NCBI GenBank assembly: GCA_964574395.1 | Contig: CAZNNL010000046.1 | Coordinates: 1 to 14,699 of the forward strand | Origin: JAXGQD01 sp964574395 | GTDB taxonomy: Bacteria > Bacillota > Clostridia > Saccharofermentanales > Fastidiosipilaceae | Direction of reading: 5' to 3' | Length of the DNA: 14,699 nucleotides | Part shown: piece by piece, positions 13,155 through 14,699 of the stretch | How the letters are laid out: every line of letters begins with the position of its first letter | Numbering within the stretch: the stretch's first letter is position 1 | Notes under the pieces: generated by a model | What the model was told of the DNA's origin: nothing | Databases searched by the model: none | Seen by the model: the letters and a program-made list of their open reading frames with translations, nothing else | Made by a program: the position numbers and the translations under genes

Positions 13155-14573
13155 GTGATGAAGGCAGCAGTTGTACGTGGCAGTGCGAGAGGCAGTGTTA
13201 GTTTATCGGATAAAATTGATCGTGTGCTTACGAATCGCATCTTGGCTTTGCCTATTTTTGCCATTGTTATGACTGCCGTTTACTATATTGCCGTAACGAG
13301 CATAGGAGCGCTGGTGACCGATTTTACCAACGATACGCTTTTTGGAGAGTGGATAATTCCAGGCGTGAAAGAAGCCTTTGAACTATGGAACGTTGCACCC
13401 TGGTTAGAAGGCCTGGTTGTTGATGGCATAATTGGCGGTGTCGGAGCGGTGCTTGGTTTTTTGCCACAAATGGTTATTTTGTTTTTGATGCTCTCTGTGC
13501 TTGAAGATGTAGGTTACATGTCGCGCGTCGCTTTTATCATGGATCGCGTTTTTAGAAAATTTGGTCTGTCAGGAAAGTCTTTTATCCCCATGTTGATTGG
13601 TTCAGGTTGTTCCGTCCCGGGTATCATGGCAAGTCGGACTATCGAAAAAGAACGTGACCGTCGCATGACGATTATGACAACTTCCTTCATCCCTTGTGGT
13701 GCGAAATTGCCTATTATTGCTCTATTAACGGGAACCATTTTTGGTGGCGCTTGGTGGGTTTCTCCTGCTGCGTATTTTATTGGAATAGTTGCGATTGTTG
13801 TCAGTGGCATTATGCTGAAGAAGACTAAACGTTTCAGTGGAGACCCTTCGCCATTTGTGATGGAGCTTCCTGCTTATCATCTGCCTGCTGCGAAAAATGT
13901 ATTACGTAGCACGAAGGAGCGGGCTTGGTCATTCGTCAAAAGAGCAGGAACAGTTATCTTGTTGGCAAGTGTAGTCATCTGGTTCCTTAATGCATATGGA
14001 ATCGTGGCTGGAAAGTTTACGCCTGTAGACGAACAAGACTTGTCAATCCTTGCGGCTATCGGACGCAGTATAGCATTCGTTTTTGTCCCCTTAGGCTTTG
14101 GCACTTGGCAAATGACAGTTGCAACCATCATGGGTCTTGTCGCAAAAGAAGAAGTTGTCGGCACAGTTGGTGTATTGTTCGGTATGTCTGGTGATGCCTT
14201 GGCACTCGTTGAAGAAGGCGCTTTTACCGAATTGGCTGGACTTGCAGGGCATATGACTGCACTTTCAGGCTTTTCGTTTTTGGTTTTCAATCTGCTATGC
14301 GCACCCTGTTTCGCTGCAATTGGTGCTATTAAACGCGAAATGTCCGATGCGCGTTGGAGTCTTTTTGCCATTGGCTATTTGACAGCCTTCGCTTATGTCA
14401 GCGCTTTGATGATTTACCAATTCGGCTTGTTGCTTGGTGGTGCTGGATTCACAATCTGGACAGCAGTGGCTTTTATCTGTTTAGTAACGATTTTGTACTT
14501 CTTGTTGCGTAAGAATCCTAATCAAAAGAGTGAAATGAAAAAGTTAGTCATGGCGAAAGCTGCGCAGAAGTGA
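13155..14573 (+). CDS. feoB: FeoB membrane domain, detached from its GTPase domain
   Basis: This frame of 472 residues carries the whole membrane part of FeoB, the Fe(II) permease. It opens with remnant linker sequence and SDKIDRVLTNRILALPIF, the usual entry to the first helix. Both Gate motifs are intact: GSGCSVPG with Cys152, and FIPCGAKLPI with Cys181. The rest follows the family to a basic C-terminus. No ribosome binding site precedes the GTG (13155) or ATG (13158); translation, if any, would rely on reinitiation after the stop at 13148-13150. No internal stop or frameshift is seen after 13155, so the break is recent, or an assembly artefact, or the piece is still under selection. Without the G domain, normal GTP-gated transport is not expected. 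Confidence 0.85.
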   Translation: MMKAAVVRGSARGSVSLSDKIDRVLTNRILALPIFAIVMTAVYYIAVTSIGALVTDFTNDTLFGEWIIPGVKEAFELWNVAPWLEGLVVDGIIGGVGAVLGFLPQMVILFLMLSVLEDVGYMSRVAFIMDRVFRKFGLSGKSFIPMLIGSGCSVPGIMASRTIEKERDRRMTIMTTSFIPCGAKLPIIALLTGTIFGGAWWVSPAAYFIGIVAIVVSGIMLKKTKRFSGDPSPFVMELPAYHLPAAKNVLRSTKERAWSFVKRAGTVILLASVVIWFLNAYGIVAGKFTPVDEQDLSILAAIGRSIAFVFVPLGFGTWQMTVATIMGLVAKEEVVGTVGVLFGMSGDALALVEEGAFTELAGLAGHMTALSGFSFLVFNLLCAPCFAAIGAIKREMSDARWSLFAIGYLTAFAYVSALMIYQFGLLLGGAGFTIWTAVAFICLVTILYFLLRKNPNQKSEMKKLVMAKAAQK

Positions 14574-14610
14574 GCTGCTTTGCGTTGGTGAGCGTGAGTA
14601 TATAAAGTGG

Positions 14611-14646
14611 ATCGAGGCTACCTAAGAGGGTAGCCCCGATTTTTTA
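14611..14646 (+). terminator. intrinsic terminator after the feo operon
   Basis: ATCG-A-GGCTACC, loop TAAGAG, then GGTAGCC-C-CGAT form an 11-bp stem with one internal A-C mismatch, directly followed by TTTTTT at 14641-14646. It lies 38 bp after the feoB stop. It is the clearest terminator in the window. Confidence 0.9.
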
Positions 14647-14648
14647 CG

Positions 14649-14699
14649 TACGCCCGACATGGGCAATTACTAGGCGGTGAAAGTCCGCTACACGCCTGA
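14649..14699 (+). mobile_element. 5' end of a group II intron (truncated by window end)
   Basis: From 14649 the sequence reads GTACGCCC, close to the GTGCG start of bacterial group II introns. It continues with the small hairpin GCCC-GACAT-GGGC (14653-14665) and then GGCGGTGAAAGTCCGC, the conserved early domain I segment with the GTGAAAGTCC motif. The third base is A instead of the usual G. The element begins two bases after the terminator T run, which is the insertion preference of class C introns. Only 51 bases are present, so the ribozyme core and any reverse transcriptase lie beyond the window. Confidence 0.68.

Noticed and set aside
12959..13160. Programmed frameshift joining the two feoB pieces
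   Set aside because: A frameshift cannot supply the missing G4, G5 and linker residues, and no slippery run with a following structure is seen at the junction.
13877..14371. 164-residue minus-strand frame opposite the FeoB membrane part, and similar long antisense frames over pheA and the FtsW-like gene
   Set aside because: They lie fully inside well-supported genes on the other strand, and their translations match no recognised fold or motif. They are frame shadows.

Overview
The window looks like chromosomal DNA of a low-to-moderate GC Gram-positive bacterium, most likely class Clostridia in the Firmicutes (Bacillota). The support is inference from gene content: strong AGGAGG-type ribosome binding sites, an FHA-FtsW fusion next to a PbpA-type penicillin-binding protein, tandem feoA genes before feoB, a YibE/F protein, and an EcsA-like ABC exporter. 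No rRNA or tRNA gene is visible to fix the taxonomy.

Layout. (1) 102-1253: pheA, a bifunctional chorismate mutase-prephenate dehydratase for phenylalanine synthesis. (2) 1254-1860: the only large non-coding stretch. It holds an imperfect tandem array with an exact 51-bp period, ending in a strong hairpin, then a second stem-loop, a promoter and an unusual leader that is 92% A+C. (3) 1861-5014: a three-gene unit of ABC ATPase, twelve-helix ABC permease and an isochorismatase-fold cysteine hydrolase with an acidic N-terminus. (4) 5026-5502 (minus): a small membrane protein of unknown function. (5) 5629-9706: an FHA-FtsW/RodA glycosyltransferase-type protein and its overlapping class B PBP (a peptidoglycan polymerase plus transpeptidase pair), followed by purine nucleoside phosphorylase. 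(6) 9712-10855 (minus): two small membrane proteins in one unit. (7) 11020-12294: a YibE/F family membrane protein. (8) 12485-14573: a ferrous iron uptake operon feoA-feoA-feoB. Here feoB is broken: about 190-230 residues covering the end of the G domain and the helical linker are missing, and the two remaining pieces are out of frame. (9) 14611-14646: an intrinsic terminator. It is followed at once, at about 14649, by what reads as the 5' end of a group II intron cut by the window edge.

How the genes work together. The clearest functional pair is FtsW-like plus PBP, for septal or elongation peptidoglycan synthesis. The feo genes form one transport system whose GTPase switch appears destroyed. 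The ABC pair should form one exporter; the link to the hydrolase downstream is positional only.

The points most worth a second look are the feoB internal deletion, the group II intron start placed directly after a terminator (the insertion habit of class C introns), the 51-bp repeat array, the FHA domain lacking its phosphothreonine-contact residues, and the chorismate mutase domain with Gln at a conserved active-site Arg position. I did not find a convincing new multi-gene system.
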